Shown here: positions 1 to 9,448 of the stretch, in pieces
Layout of the letters: each line of letters begins with the position of its first letter
Position numbering within the stretch: the first letter of the stretch is position 1
DNA from: Gnetum montanum
Taxonomy: Eukaryota > Streptophyta > Gnetopsida > Gnetales > Gnetaceae
Assembly (NCBI GenBank): GCA_015680685.1
Contig: MNCI01030349.1
Coordinates: 130,336-194,335 of the forward strand
DNA length: 64,000 bases
Direction: 5' to 3'
Position numbers and translations under genes: made by a program
The notes under the pieces: generated by a model
Seen by the model: only the letters and a program-made list of their open reading frames with translations
Database searches by the model: none
What the model was told of the DNA's origin: nothing

Positions 1-1540
1 AGCGGGTCTTGTTTCACCCCCATAAGCTGATCCAACGTGACTTCTGGCTTTAAGTTGTATTTAAAGCGGGTCATGAATTGTGTGAGCAGCTCTTCTAAAG
101 TTGAGATGGAAGAGCATGGGAGGGCTCGGTACCAGTCTAGAGCTTTTCCTGTCAACGACATAGCAAAGACGCGGATGATCATGTGTGGCCACTGTTGTAA
201 CAACAAGGATTCAGATCTAAACGTGACCAAGTGAGCGTTGGGATCTCCCTCCCCATTATACTAGGTAAAATGAGGCAAGGATATCCCTGTTGGCAATGAC
301 AACATAGGGACTGCTGAGCTGATAGGATCATCTTGGTAAAAATCCATGATGTGTATCGTGTCTGACCCAGCAGCCTTAAGATGCCTAACCTCCTAGGTGA
401 GGGTTTGAATCAGTAGAAATCTTGATCCAGACCCGTTGCTGGAGGTGCCTGTGCAGGAGGAGCAAGGGGCTGAACTGGAAAAGCTGTGCCAGGCAGGGGA
501 AACGATGGAATGGTTTGGCCGGTAGATGGTGGGGCGGGCATCCCTGCAGCCAGGGCGGCCTGTGAAGACCACCACCCACCAGTTTGGGAGGAGAGGTTAG
601 TCACCATCTGCTGCGTGGGATAAGGATGAGAATATTGCGGAACCATCAGTGGAATATGTGTTGCGGGGGCCACTGAGGGTTGCACACTGTATAGCGCGAA
701 CTGGTTGTGTTGTGCCACGGGGTAAGTCCACTGACTCACGGCAGGCTGGTGGACAGGTATCTGTGGCTGAACAACGGTGGTGATCTGCCAGGTTGCAGGG
801 GGCAGCAGTGACAAAGTTTGGATCGGACGAGTTGTGGACATGGTTTGGGGTTGGATCTGCGGGATGAAATGGGCCGCGGTGGTCACTGGAACCACCGCCG
901 AAATGCTGAGTACACACGGCAATGAAACCGCCCCCATGTGGTTGTGGGGTATTTGCATTTGCAACCCAGATGGCTGTGCAATGGCTTGTGGAATGATAGG
1001 GAAATGCGTCTGCGTGGTCATGGCTGGGTCAAGAGGAGCAGCCTTTTCATTGAAAGGAAACAAGGGATTTACATACGTGTGGGGGCTCAGAGTATGGAAT
1101 GAATGTTCCGACTGGGCTGCCAATTCATCCTCTTCCTTCTCCCCATTCTGAGGCTCCAGCGTAGCCCGTGAAGCTGGGCCCTTGGCCATGACCAACTGTG
1201 TTATCATTTCATGTTGATGTTCGGTCAAAGGGATAATTTCATAGGCTGTTGGAGTGAAATCCTGACCTCCTCGATGAATAATCTCAAAGTTTCTTTTTGC
1301 TTCGATCTCGGCTTGACTAAGAGCAAGCTTTGCCTAGATCTTAACGTAGATGAAGTTGTATTCTTTAGGGGTCACAACCATGAAAATAGGGTCTTTGCCC
1401 TGCAGTCTCAATGACCCACGCGATGGTCCCTGCGGTCCCACTGCACCAAGAGCTAGTCTGGTGACAACATTAGGGTTCACAAATGTGGCACCCACATCAG
1501 CGACGACCATGGCGGTTGTGGTTGTGTATACGGAATCCAT
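1..1540 (-). pseudogene. gag: T1 gag, N-terminal and capsid part, broken
   Basis: Structural Gag polyprotein of an LTR retrotransposon, forming the cytoplasmic virus-like particle. The likely start is the ATG at 1540-1538, followed by the conserved basic block SLRLQGKD that also begins the gag of T4. A Pro/Gln-rich low-complexity region follows (about 1228-410), open for 272 codons, and then the capsid-like segment with TRFKYNLKPE near 40-80. A TAG interrupts the frame at about 1334, and the capsid part has shifted frame beyond about 410. The C-terminal half, with the zinc knuckle, lies outside the window. Confidence 0.7.
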
Positions 1541-1758
1541 TGATCGAGTGGATTAGCTATGAAAAATGGCCAGATCTACCAAGCGGCTGACAAAAAGATC
1601 GAAAATAAGCTTTCTACCCTGAAGGATTCTAGAGGAATCGTTCCCGTGACCGATCTACACCACGCAATTTTCCGTAAACTTCCCTAGAGGTATTACATTT
1701 ACGGTTTTGGGTATAAATCTCTAACAGGGCTACCCGAAAAAATACGGATTGGAGCCTA

Positions 1759-1777
1759 GGCCCTCCTTCTAGTGCCA
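1759..1777 (-). other. T1 primer-binding site
   Basis: On the minus strand this reads TGGCACTAGAAGGAGGGCC, six bases inside the LTR end. The same 19-mer, with one base varying, follows the 5' LTRs of T2 and T4. That is the position of a tRNA primer site for minus-strand DNA synthesis. I did not assign the tRNA. Confidence 0.8.
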
Positions 1778-1783
1778 GAAAAC

Positions 1784-3218
1784 TGTAACGACGGAAACTA
1801 TCGGCAACTGGAAAATACCAAACAAAATCCCATATACAGAGTTTTAACCACGGATCCGCGCGAGGGCTATGCTGGAAAAACGAATCCGCGGTGCCCTGAA
1901 TGATCTTGTCGATCAGACAGGGACTTACTAATCATTAAACTGATGAAGATTACGAATATCTCATGGAATGATATGATTCAACGAGTCGTGAAATGAGAGA
2001 AAGGCGATGTAGATGAATGGTAATGACGATGATAGTGTTAACACGGCAACAAGAATCAGACACGAGAAAAATGCATGATTGCCAGATCTATAGTTTGACC
2101 CGGGAAAATAAGTATTTTGTATATTCAAGTTACACTGGGGAGACCCCGATTGTTTTGTATAAAGAAAATACAAAGCAACAAGAAATAAGCAAACTGTCTA
2201 AGCAGAAGTGCAAAATAGAATCTGATCTACCTTGTAGGCCGGAGAAGAGATGCAAGGAAGGTCAAGTTCTGACGTCTATTGATCAACTGCTTCTGATCAA
2301 TAGAAACTCACAAACCATACCAGATGATCTCTGGATCTCTGATTTGCTGCTTTTGCCTTCGGTAGTCTTTGCTCAGAACTGCCGATAATCACCAATGGAG
2401 AAAGTTGTGTCTTCGCCAAAGGGGTAATCGCTCTTACTGCCAATGCTCAAGCCAAGTGTCTCTTGTCTCTGTCTCTCCGTTATTGCCCTTTTTTTTATTC
2501 TTCTTCGTCTCTCCTTATTTTCTTCGCCAACTGGGATATTTATAGGTTGACGATAGGTGGAGAAGGCACAGCTGTGATGACACGTGTTTCAAACTTTTCG
2601 GAAGATCGCTGACTTGACCATCCTTGTGTTGAAATCCGTATCTACGCACAATACGCGCATCTGCGTATTGTGCGTATGAGTGACAAATGTGGGTCGAGCA
2701 TGTCTCCATCGATTTTGGGCTACATTACGCTCGTACGCATTGCATCATGTACAAGAGCATAATAAAGCATGAAGACAATAGATTCAAGCTGCTTTACGCT
2801 CGTTTACGCTGCCGTGCGTAGTGAAGCATAAGCAATGATTATTTTGATGATGACTTACTCTGACACATGCTGTGTTGCGTAAAGGGCGTAAGGCAAACAA
2901 TATGTAAAAAGAAAAGTACTGGTCTACTGTGTGTCGTTGATCCCTCTTTGACTTTTTCGACGCTCATTACGTTGTTGTGCATACTGAGCGTAAACTCGGA
3001 CTTGGACGAAAGACTTAGCCAAAATACATGAGAACTCATGTATTACGCTATTTAGGCCTTAGTCTTTGCCAAATCTGCTAAAGTAAACTGCCTTCTAATG
3101 TTAGACTACATTTCGCTGAGCATCATTACGCTACACTGCATGCTATAGCGTAAATATGGAAACATAGTGAGATAAGAAATATGTCTTGTCTTGTACTTCT
3201 TTCTGGAATTCTGTCACA
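1784..3218 (-). repeat. T1 5' LTR
   Basis: About 1.4 kb, beginning TGTGACAG and ending GTTACA on the minus strand, immediately outside the primer-binding site. A TATAAATA box lies at 2537-2544 (minus). Its sequence is unlike the other LTRs here, although it is rich in the pentamer TACGC/GCGTA. The inner end is firm. The outer end is a best guess from the TG...CA rule and the TGTRAC terminal match. Confidence 0.65.
2643..2676. promoter_or_regulatory. Perfect 14-bp inverted repeat in the T1 U3 region
   Basis: The arms TACGCACAATACGC and GCGTATTGTGCGTA are exact reverse complements separated by six bases. They lie about 100 bp upstream of the T1 TATA box at 2537-2544. This is the U3 enhancer position where the other LTR families here also carry palindromes built from TACGC/GCGTA. 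A protein-binding site is inferred. Confidence 0.6.
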
Positions 3219-3356
3219 TACCTTTGCCCGGATCACGAATCTTTGCTTGAGGCTGACTCGCAATTCCCACGGTGTTTCAACAGGCTGTTGGACAGCCATG
3301 GTGCTCACGACGTTGGTTACTTGAGCGGTTACGGTGGTGGTATTTACAAGGTTCAT
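3219..3356 (-). pseudogene. gag: T2 gag start fragment
   Basis: The ATG at 3356-3354 begins MNLVNTTTV, matching the gag start MNPVNTTAS of T4. The similarity fades at about 3219, where the LTR of T1 begins. Only the first ~45 codons remain, and the rest of gag is displaced beyond T1. Confidence 0.6.
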
Positions 3357-3539
3357 GATGACCTGTTGAGAGTATGACATGGGGTAGAGGAGCAAAATTA
3401 GCCTGCTTAGTACAACGTAAACTAGGTGGCAAAGTGCAGCGTATACACTTCAACGTTTAGCATATAGCGTCAGCGTAGATAGCGTATACAACGTAAGGGG
3501 TGCAGCGTATACAATAGGTAGCGTATACAGCTTTAGGGT

Positions 3540-3785
3540 GTAGCATAAAATAGGATAGAGCATAAAAAAAAGTACAACGTAAGACAAGGCTCAGCGTAAA
3601 ACAGAGTACAGCGTAAAACAGAGCTCACCATAAAGCAGAGTACAGCGTAAGACAAGGCTCAGCGTAAAACAGAGTACAGCGTAAGACAAGGCTCAGTGTA
3701 AAATAGAGTACAGCGTAAAACAGGATAGAGCATAAATCAAAGTGCAGCGTAAAACAAGGCACAGAGTAAAATAAGACAACGTAGA
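3540..3785. repeat. T2 leader tandem repeats (GCGTAAAACAGAGTACA type)
   Basis: Degenerate tandem units of about 18-20 bp, such as AGCGTAAAACAGAGTAC and AGCGTAAGACAAGGCTC, alternate roughly a dozen times in the untranslated leader between the primer-binding site and gag. The GCGTAA half-motif also fills the R/U5 part of these LTRs. The frame open on the minus strand here is a by-product of the repeat. Confidence 0.75.
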
Positions 3786-3975
3786 GAATGGAGTGTATGG
3801 TTTTTTGGTTAAGTTTTAACAGGGACGGCGTAAACACTGAACAGCGTAGAAGCTAGACAGTTTGCAGGTTGAGTTTCCCGACCAAGCTACATAGGCGCTG
3901 GAAGGGTTTCAGCAGAAAGTGGCGTGTGGTTGGCAGCGTAGACACTGGAAAGTTTGCAAGTAAGGTTTTTTAGGA

Positions 3976-3994
3976 GGCCCTCCTTCTAGTGCCA
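3976..3994 (-). other. T2 primer-binding site
   Basis: Minus-strand TGGCACTAGAAGGAGGGCC, five bases inside the LTR end at 4000. It is identical to the T1 site and one base different from that of T4. Confidence 0.85.
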
Positions 3995-3999
3995 ATTTC

Positions 4000-5182
4000 T
4001 GTACCGCCTGAAATCGTCGATCTCCGGCTGGAAGGAAACAAAGACCGTGGGATCGCAGGACATGCACAGAAGATCCTACCTTCACCTGAGGGTAAGCTGG
4101 AATGCATGAAGGTAAAGTACCTTGGGTGGTATGCATGCGGATTAGACAAGGATTTCCCCGAACGTATGCCGAAGTGCTATACGCTGGGTTATGTGTAAAT
4201 GGCGTAACAGGCGTAAACAATAGCGTAAACAGTGTAACAGATGCGAACAGGGCGTTAATGTAAATGAGCGTAAATAGAACACATGTAAGAAATTAGCGTA
4301 AACTGTAAAAAATGATATTACAGAATGAGAGTACAGTGCACTGGTCTAACGCAGTTGTGATGGAACACAAGGCGGACGAAAAGCCCTAGTGGATGCAGGG
4401 ATGACTCAGCTGGTTCGCACTGTAGGTGGAGCATAGAGACTGTGTGCCTGGAGTATAGGATTGTCCAGCGTAAAAGGGTTTTTAGCTCTGGTGTGCAGCG
4501 TAATTGTTCTCTGGTATGCCCTAGGATTTAGCCAATCGTCTAGTGTAAGTGGAAAAGGGGGTTTTTATACCAGTTGTTACGCTAGACTCAGGTTGGGCGA
4601 CACGTGGACGTTGACCGGGTGCAAAAAGGGCGTAAAATTTACAAGTGTACAACATATTACATCTGCTGAGCGTATACGCTGTATCAGGTGGGCATAGACT
4701 TTAGGCGTATACGCTGGGCATATACGCTGAATATGTTGGGCGTAGATGCTGTGGACATTGGGCGTACACGCTGAGCGTATACGCCAACATTGGCTGGGCG
4801 TATACACCTAACGTACATGCTGATGGTTGCTGACTTGCTTCAATTCTTACTCTTTGGTGCTATCTTCATTCTGTCTTTGGAGATTCCATGTCGGGCGTAA
4901 ACATTTGCCATACCCACCGAGCATACATGTGGAGTGTACATTAGGCGTGTAAGTTCGATGTCTACGCTGGGCGTATACGTTGTTGTTGTCGGGCGTATAC
5001 ACTGTGGATGTCAGGCGTATACGCTGGGCGCATACGCTGGTACTGCATACTTAGTGTCAATTAAGCATTTTGATCCCTAGAGTTGCAATGTGCGACACCA
5101 AGTGTAGCCGTGGTTGTTCGTGGGTCCCAGGGACCTGCTTCTTGCTAGAGAAGTACCAAGCTTGTAATTTTCTAGTGTTTCA
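4000..5182 (-). repeat. T2 5' LTR (1.18 kb)
   Basis: Bounded by TGTACCGCC (4000) and GTGTTTCA (5182), the ends shared by the LTRs of T3, T4 and T8. A TATA box (minus, 4562-4569) separates a U3 region at 4675-5045, full of GCGTATACGC-type palindromes, from an R/U5 region rich in GCGTAAAC. No polypurine tract lies outside the 5182 end, and a primer-binding site lies inside the other end, so this is a 5' LTR. Confidence 0.88.
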
Positions 5183-6739
5183 TCCCTTTACGATGTAATC
5201 CCTATTCTGGAACAATACTCAGAGCTCATCACACAACTCCTCCTGCAAAGGAGCCAGTCAGTGGACCAGCCTGTAGTAGATTTCCAACCGGAAGCGGACG
5301 ATGAGTTCGCTGCCCAATCCAAGCATGAAGACTCCTATCACACCCTCAGTCCACAAACCCACGTCAATCCCATGTTCCACCCAGGGATAAGAGAATTCAT
5401 GCCCCTCTAACACCTCAGGATCACCTAGGCACAAGCCCCTCCACCAGAAACATTAGCCTTGGTTCACGTTCCTCCTGCGACTGACCCGCAATTCAGTACA
5501 CTCCCTCTCGCTATCATTCCCACTGTAGCCGTCGTTCCATCTTCTTAAGCACTACCCCCACACAACAACACGGGAGAAACCTTCTCACCTAGAGTGATAG
5601 GGATGCTACACGTAATACCAGCATCCACGTCTACTCACTACATCCCTCACATCCAAGCGCACGGAGCTCCCTCGACCGCCGTAACCCAACAAGGAGTTCC
5701 TTCACAAGATGTGGCCGGACAATGGGCAGCGATTGGGCCTCAACCACAACAACATCAACTTCCTCACTACACCATGCCATCCCACATGATTCCACCAGTT
5801 AACATGCCCCAAGTACAGCTGCCACCACAACAGCAATAACTTCACACCTACAATGTATCGTCCCTCCTACCACATGCCCTGAACATTCCACAAGTACAAT
5901 CGCTGACCGCCGCACAGCTCTTAGCCTTTCAACCTACCATCCAACAGTCCAACCTGTACAATGTACCACAACCTCCAACTGCCATGTCACCTAGTGCCCA
6001 AGACTGGGCAGATGGCAAAAAATTAATGCAAGAACTAACTGACAAGGTCAAGCACCTCAAAATGGCTGCCGACAGAGAGTTGAAGGTAGTGGATTTCTAC
6101 CACGATGATCCCATCAGCCCTTCTGTCCCGCTCCTAACTTTGCCCAAAGGAATATTGCTACCAACACTAACTAAATATAACAGGGAGACGAACCCCAACG
6201 CCCACTTAATAATGTTTAGATTAGAATGTGTGTTACTCCAGGCATGGCCCCATGCCATTTTGTGAGTGTTCCTCATGTCTCTCACAGGGAGAGCACTTGA
6301 TTAGTACCAGGCCCTACCACAGAATTCTATATTTTCCCTGGAGGAGTTATTACATCAATTCGTGACTAGGTTCAAATATAACCTGAAACCTGAAGCAACA
6401 TTGGACAGCCTCATATAGGTTAAACAAGCACTGCTTGAACCTGTGCAAAAATTCATTCAGAGGTGGAGCGCCGCTCTCAACGAGCTATAGGATCCAATCC
6501 CCCAAACATATTTGCTTACAATTCTAAAGGGGGCTGTTAATGACTTCTTCAAATCCAAATTATACTATCTTAATGTGCGTAATCTTAACCAAGCCTTTGT
6601 ACAAATCAAAAATATAGAAGAGGCAGCTTAAAATAGCCACGACCCTGCGTACTTAGCCTTCAAAAATCAACATAGTAAAAAGTATAAAGAGAAGGCTAAA
6701 GCAACTATAGCGGCAATAGCAGAAACGCAACAAGCGCAC
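5183..6739 (+). pseudogene. gag: T3 gag, N-terminal and capsid domains
   Basis: Gag polyprotein, cut at its 5' end by T2. The translation aligns with the gag of T4 over its full length: an acidic stretch with HEDSYHTLSP, a His/Pro/Gln-rich linker, then the capsid-like core from about 5984 with LTLPKGI, TKYNRETNPNAHL, FVTRFKYNLKPE and FKSKLYYLNVRNL. In-frame stops (for example near 5408, 6264, 6301, 6417 and 6488) interrupt it. It ends at a gap (N at 6740). Confidence 0.78.
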
Positions 6740-6740
6740 N

Positions 6741-6935
6741 GAGAGGGTTCTTTCCTCTCAAAGTTTCTCGTACGACTTGGTGTTGGATTCTGCGATGATG
6801 ATGATTCCGACGCGGCTGGGGGAGTAGGCTTAGTATAGTTAGTGGGAGTTACTGGTGGTTTATTTTGTTGTGTCATGTGCGCTTGTTGCGTTTCTGCTAT
6901 TGCCGCTATAGTTGCTTTAGCCTTCTCTTTATACT
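6741..6935 (-). other. Gap-bounded gag piece in inverted orientation
   Basis: This 195-bp piece lies between single Ns at 6740 and 6936 and reads as gag only on the minus strand, while gag on both sides reads plus. Its last 59 bases (6877-6935) are the exact reverse complement of 6681-6739, the end of the preceding block. The simplest reading is an assembly fragment overlapping its left neighbour and placed backwards. Confidence 0.8.
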
Positions 6936-6936
6936 N

Positions 6937-7929
6937 TTTCTGCGATTACCACCAACGCAATGGGCACGGCACAGATTACTATTTTACCTTGAAGCAGGAT
7001 ATACAGCGAATGATCAATGAATGCCAAATCACTTTTGATGAGGGAAACCCGGTCCAACCACAGAATCAGGCTATGGGGGTATATAAAGACCCTCTGAACA
7101 CCAAGGAGGTGTCATATGTTATCAACACAATCTACTTTGATGATGAATTTGAAACACCCAACATTAATACCTTCTATCCTGAATACAAGCAACAAACACC
7201 TAACAAACACCTAATACCGTCCATGTTCCTCCCACTCCACCCGCATCCATGCCTTAGCCCTCATCCATCCCGCAAAAACCATACGTAGTGCGCATACCTC
7301 CCGCTGTCACTACCCCAAATCTATCAACCCATCCTACTCGGCCTGCCTCTTTCGTAGTCCAAATGTCGCCCGCGGTTGCAACAGCAGAGGTCCAACCTCT
7401 GCCTCGAAAAACCCCATATGTTGTTAGGACATCCGCAAGTCCTAATGATTATCAAACCTCCACCTCACAAACGGAAGGCAAACCTAGCCCCTACGTCGTT
7501 AGGATGCCTGGCCAGCCTTCCACTCAACCACATCCGACTGCCCAACGGCAGCCCCACCCAGCTCTGTATGTGGTAAGAATACCAAAGCAAATTGAGGCTC
7601 TCAGACTGACTCCACCTCCACGCCACACACGAGAACGCCTAGCGGATAGACTTACGTGTGAACGCTTGGAGAAAGAGCATCAACGGTTAGCCATAGGGCC
7701 ACCTAAACCTAGTCCACTTAACGTCGTACCCATGACACCACCTAACAGTCAACCAAACGTAGAACATGAAGGTGAACCATCTAACAAACATGATACATCG
7801 AAGACAATAGCTCCGAGCAAAAACGATAAACCAACAAAACATGAAATAAAACTACTAGGCCCAATGGACCTAGTCACCACTGATGCAAATGCGCCCAAAA
7901 GTAGAGACTTGGCAATAGCTTTAACATAA
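6937..7929 (+). pseudogene. gag: T3 gag C-terminus: zinc-knuckle-like segment and PYVVR linker
   Basis: It begins FCDYHQRNGHGTDYY, the C-x2-H-x4-GH pattern of Tat-type Gag nucleocapsid, with the last Cys replaced by Tyr. A Pro-rich linker follows, in which a short motif P-[YF]-V-V-R-x-P recurs at about 7285, 7350, 7415, 7490 and 7570. A basic/acidic spacer then leads into the protease. Open over 7288-7929, with a stop near 7287 and another at 7927-7929. Confidence 0.7.
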
Positions 7930-8915
7930 GTCACACAAGCACTGAAGCAAAAGAACATGTGACTAAGCTTGTATGACTTGGTTCTTACATCTCAAACACA
8001 TCGTGAAGCTTTGGTATGCATGCTAACGTCCATCCCAGTAAGCGAGGACTTGCCCCCAAACAAACCATCCATTCATGTGGTAATCTCCTCGCCCCAAGGG
8101 TCAATGTCCAAACCACTAAGTTTCCATAATGATAACATTAAAGTGGATAAGGAAATAGGGGAAGTGACAATAGCCCCCATGTTCATAACGATACGCATAA
8201 ATCAATTCAAGATACATAGGGTCCACGTAGACGATGGAGCTGCTACGAACGTGGTACCATACCCCATCATTGAACAACTAGGGCTAACGGAGTCAATCAA
8301 GCCGACTGCAACTACATGTCTAAAATCATTCAGCGGGTCACGCATGATATAACCTTAGAATTCATAGCGGGGGACCAGTTTCCCACATCTGCTGACTTCG
8401 TGGTGGTCGATGAAATGCCAAGATTCAACCTAATATTAGGAAGACCCTGGTTGGCCCAACTGAAAGCGGTGTCCTCCCCCATACACTAAGAGATCCACCT
8501 ACCTTATGAAGGTGGTGAAATTTTCATTTATGGGGAGGCTGCTATTGCCATTATTTCATCACACATGGACACGGATCAAGGCTCAGAAATTAAGCTCAAA
8601 GAGCCTGGACAAAATGACATAAAAGAACAACAACCGGTAAGTGCTAATCCTTTCAACACGAAAGAAGACCCATCTAAAATAGAAACACCTGTGCTTGACA
8701 TTGTACATACACCTTCTCAATTAGAAACTAACACAGAACTCGCCACAAATACTAAAACATCCAAAAACACTGACGCATAAGCCATGCCATCAGACGTCCC
8801 TTAGGCTAAATTACCATTTAACGTAATTAGTGAAGGGGACACTGAGTAAAGAATCATACCTGTTGACACATCGCCTAACATTAAAAATAAAAAAATGAAA
8901 AAGTTCCTAAAATAA
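7930..8915 (+). pseudogene. pro: T3 protease domain (retropepsin-like)
   Basis: Aspartic protease that would cut Gag-Pol. The active-site region is VHVDDGAATN near 8222, a D-D-G variant also present in T4, T5 and T7, so it is a family trait. The flap/late region FNLILGRPWLAQL lies near 8425. A frameshift near 8350 and several stops break it. The terminal stop at 8913-8915, after LK, lies at the same place as in T4, so gag-pro ends here and pol is a separate reading frame. Confidence 0.75.
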
Positions 8916-8924
8916 TACCATCTC

Positions 8925-9160
8925 AACCAGTCCGAAACGACATTAAACTATAACACGTCCAAAATGACATTAAACTACCACAAATCATAAAAACATTAAA
9001 CTACGCTCCCTATCTAGAAAGACGTTAAACTATCATGTCTGCAATGACATAAAACTAGCCACGATCAGTAATGGTCGGTCAATCGAGAGACCCATCCACG
9101 TTATCCGAAATGTTATTTGTTTACAATGAGGCCCGAAATGGCCTTAAACTACGCATGGAC
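8925..9160 (+). repeat. TTAAACT short-motif array after the T3 protease
   Basis: Spaced copies of the pattern GACATTAAACTA / GGCCTTAAACTACG follow each other every 30-60 bp. The reverse complement core is AGTTTAATGTC. The same core occurs at this position in T4, T5 and T7, and in two other intergenic positions of the elements. The stretch 9160-9448 is AT-rich and shows nothing else. Confidence 0.65.
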
Positions 9161-9448
9161 ACTCGTTCTCCGTTTTCCCTCTTATGATTATATCCGCATA
9201 TTACACTTAGTACAAAACAAAAAATATATATAAATAAAAATATGATAAACCAAAAAAAAAACAATTGACATTGTCGTGTTTTGTGTGCAATCAAATTCAA
9301 AAAATCAACAAAAAAGTCATTATACATGCAATGTTGTACAATTATCAGTGTCAATTGTTTCCATTTATCTCAAAGTTTTTAAGTTACAATTCCCGTATCA
9401 ATTTGAGTCAGCATAGTTCTAAAGGTAAAACTAAAAACTAAAAACTAA

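Larger units (their letters stand above)
1..3218 (-). mobile_element. T1: 5' part of a Tat-type Ty3/gypsy element
   Basis: Reading leftward from 3218, this holds a 5' LTR, a primer-binding site, a leader and the first half of gag, and it runs off the left window edge. It lies inside T2: the gag start of T2 is cut at about 3219. The gag is related to those of T3 and T4, but the LTR has a different sequence, so T1 is a separate subfamily. The outer boundary at 3218 is inferred from a TGT...ACA end match, not from a second LTR copy. Confidence 0.72.
3219..5182 (-). mobile_element. T2: 5' end of a Tat-type element, interrupted by T1
   Basis: It contains a complete 5' LTR, primer-binding site, leader and the first ~45 codons of gag. 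The rest lies left of T1, outside the window. T2 is inserted in the gag of T3: the LTR end CA at 5181-5182 directly abuts gag sequence on the opposite strand. Confidence 0.82.

Noticed and set aside
777-1151. Plus-strand 124-codon frame
   Set aside because: It is the shadow of gag on the minus strand, with the conserved gag blocks only on that strand.
3976-3994. Possible tRNA gene because of the tRNA-complementary 19-mer
   Set aside because: Only a tRNA 3'-end complement next to an LTR end; no cloverleaf or A/B box, so it is a primer-binding site.
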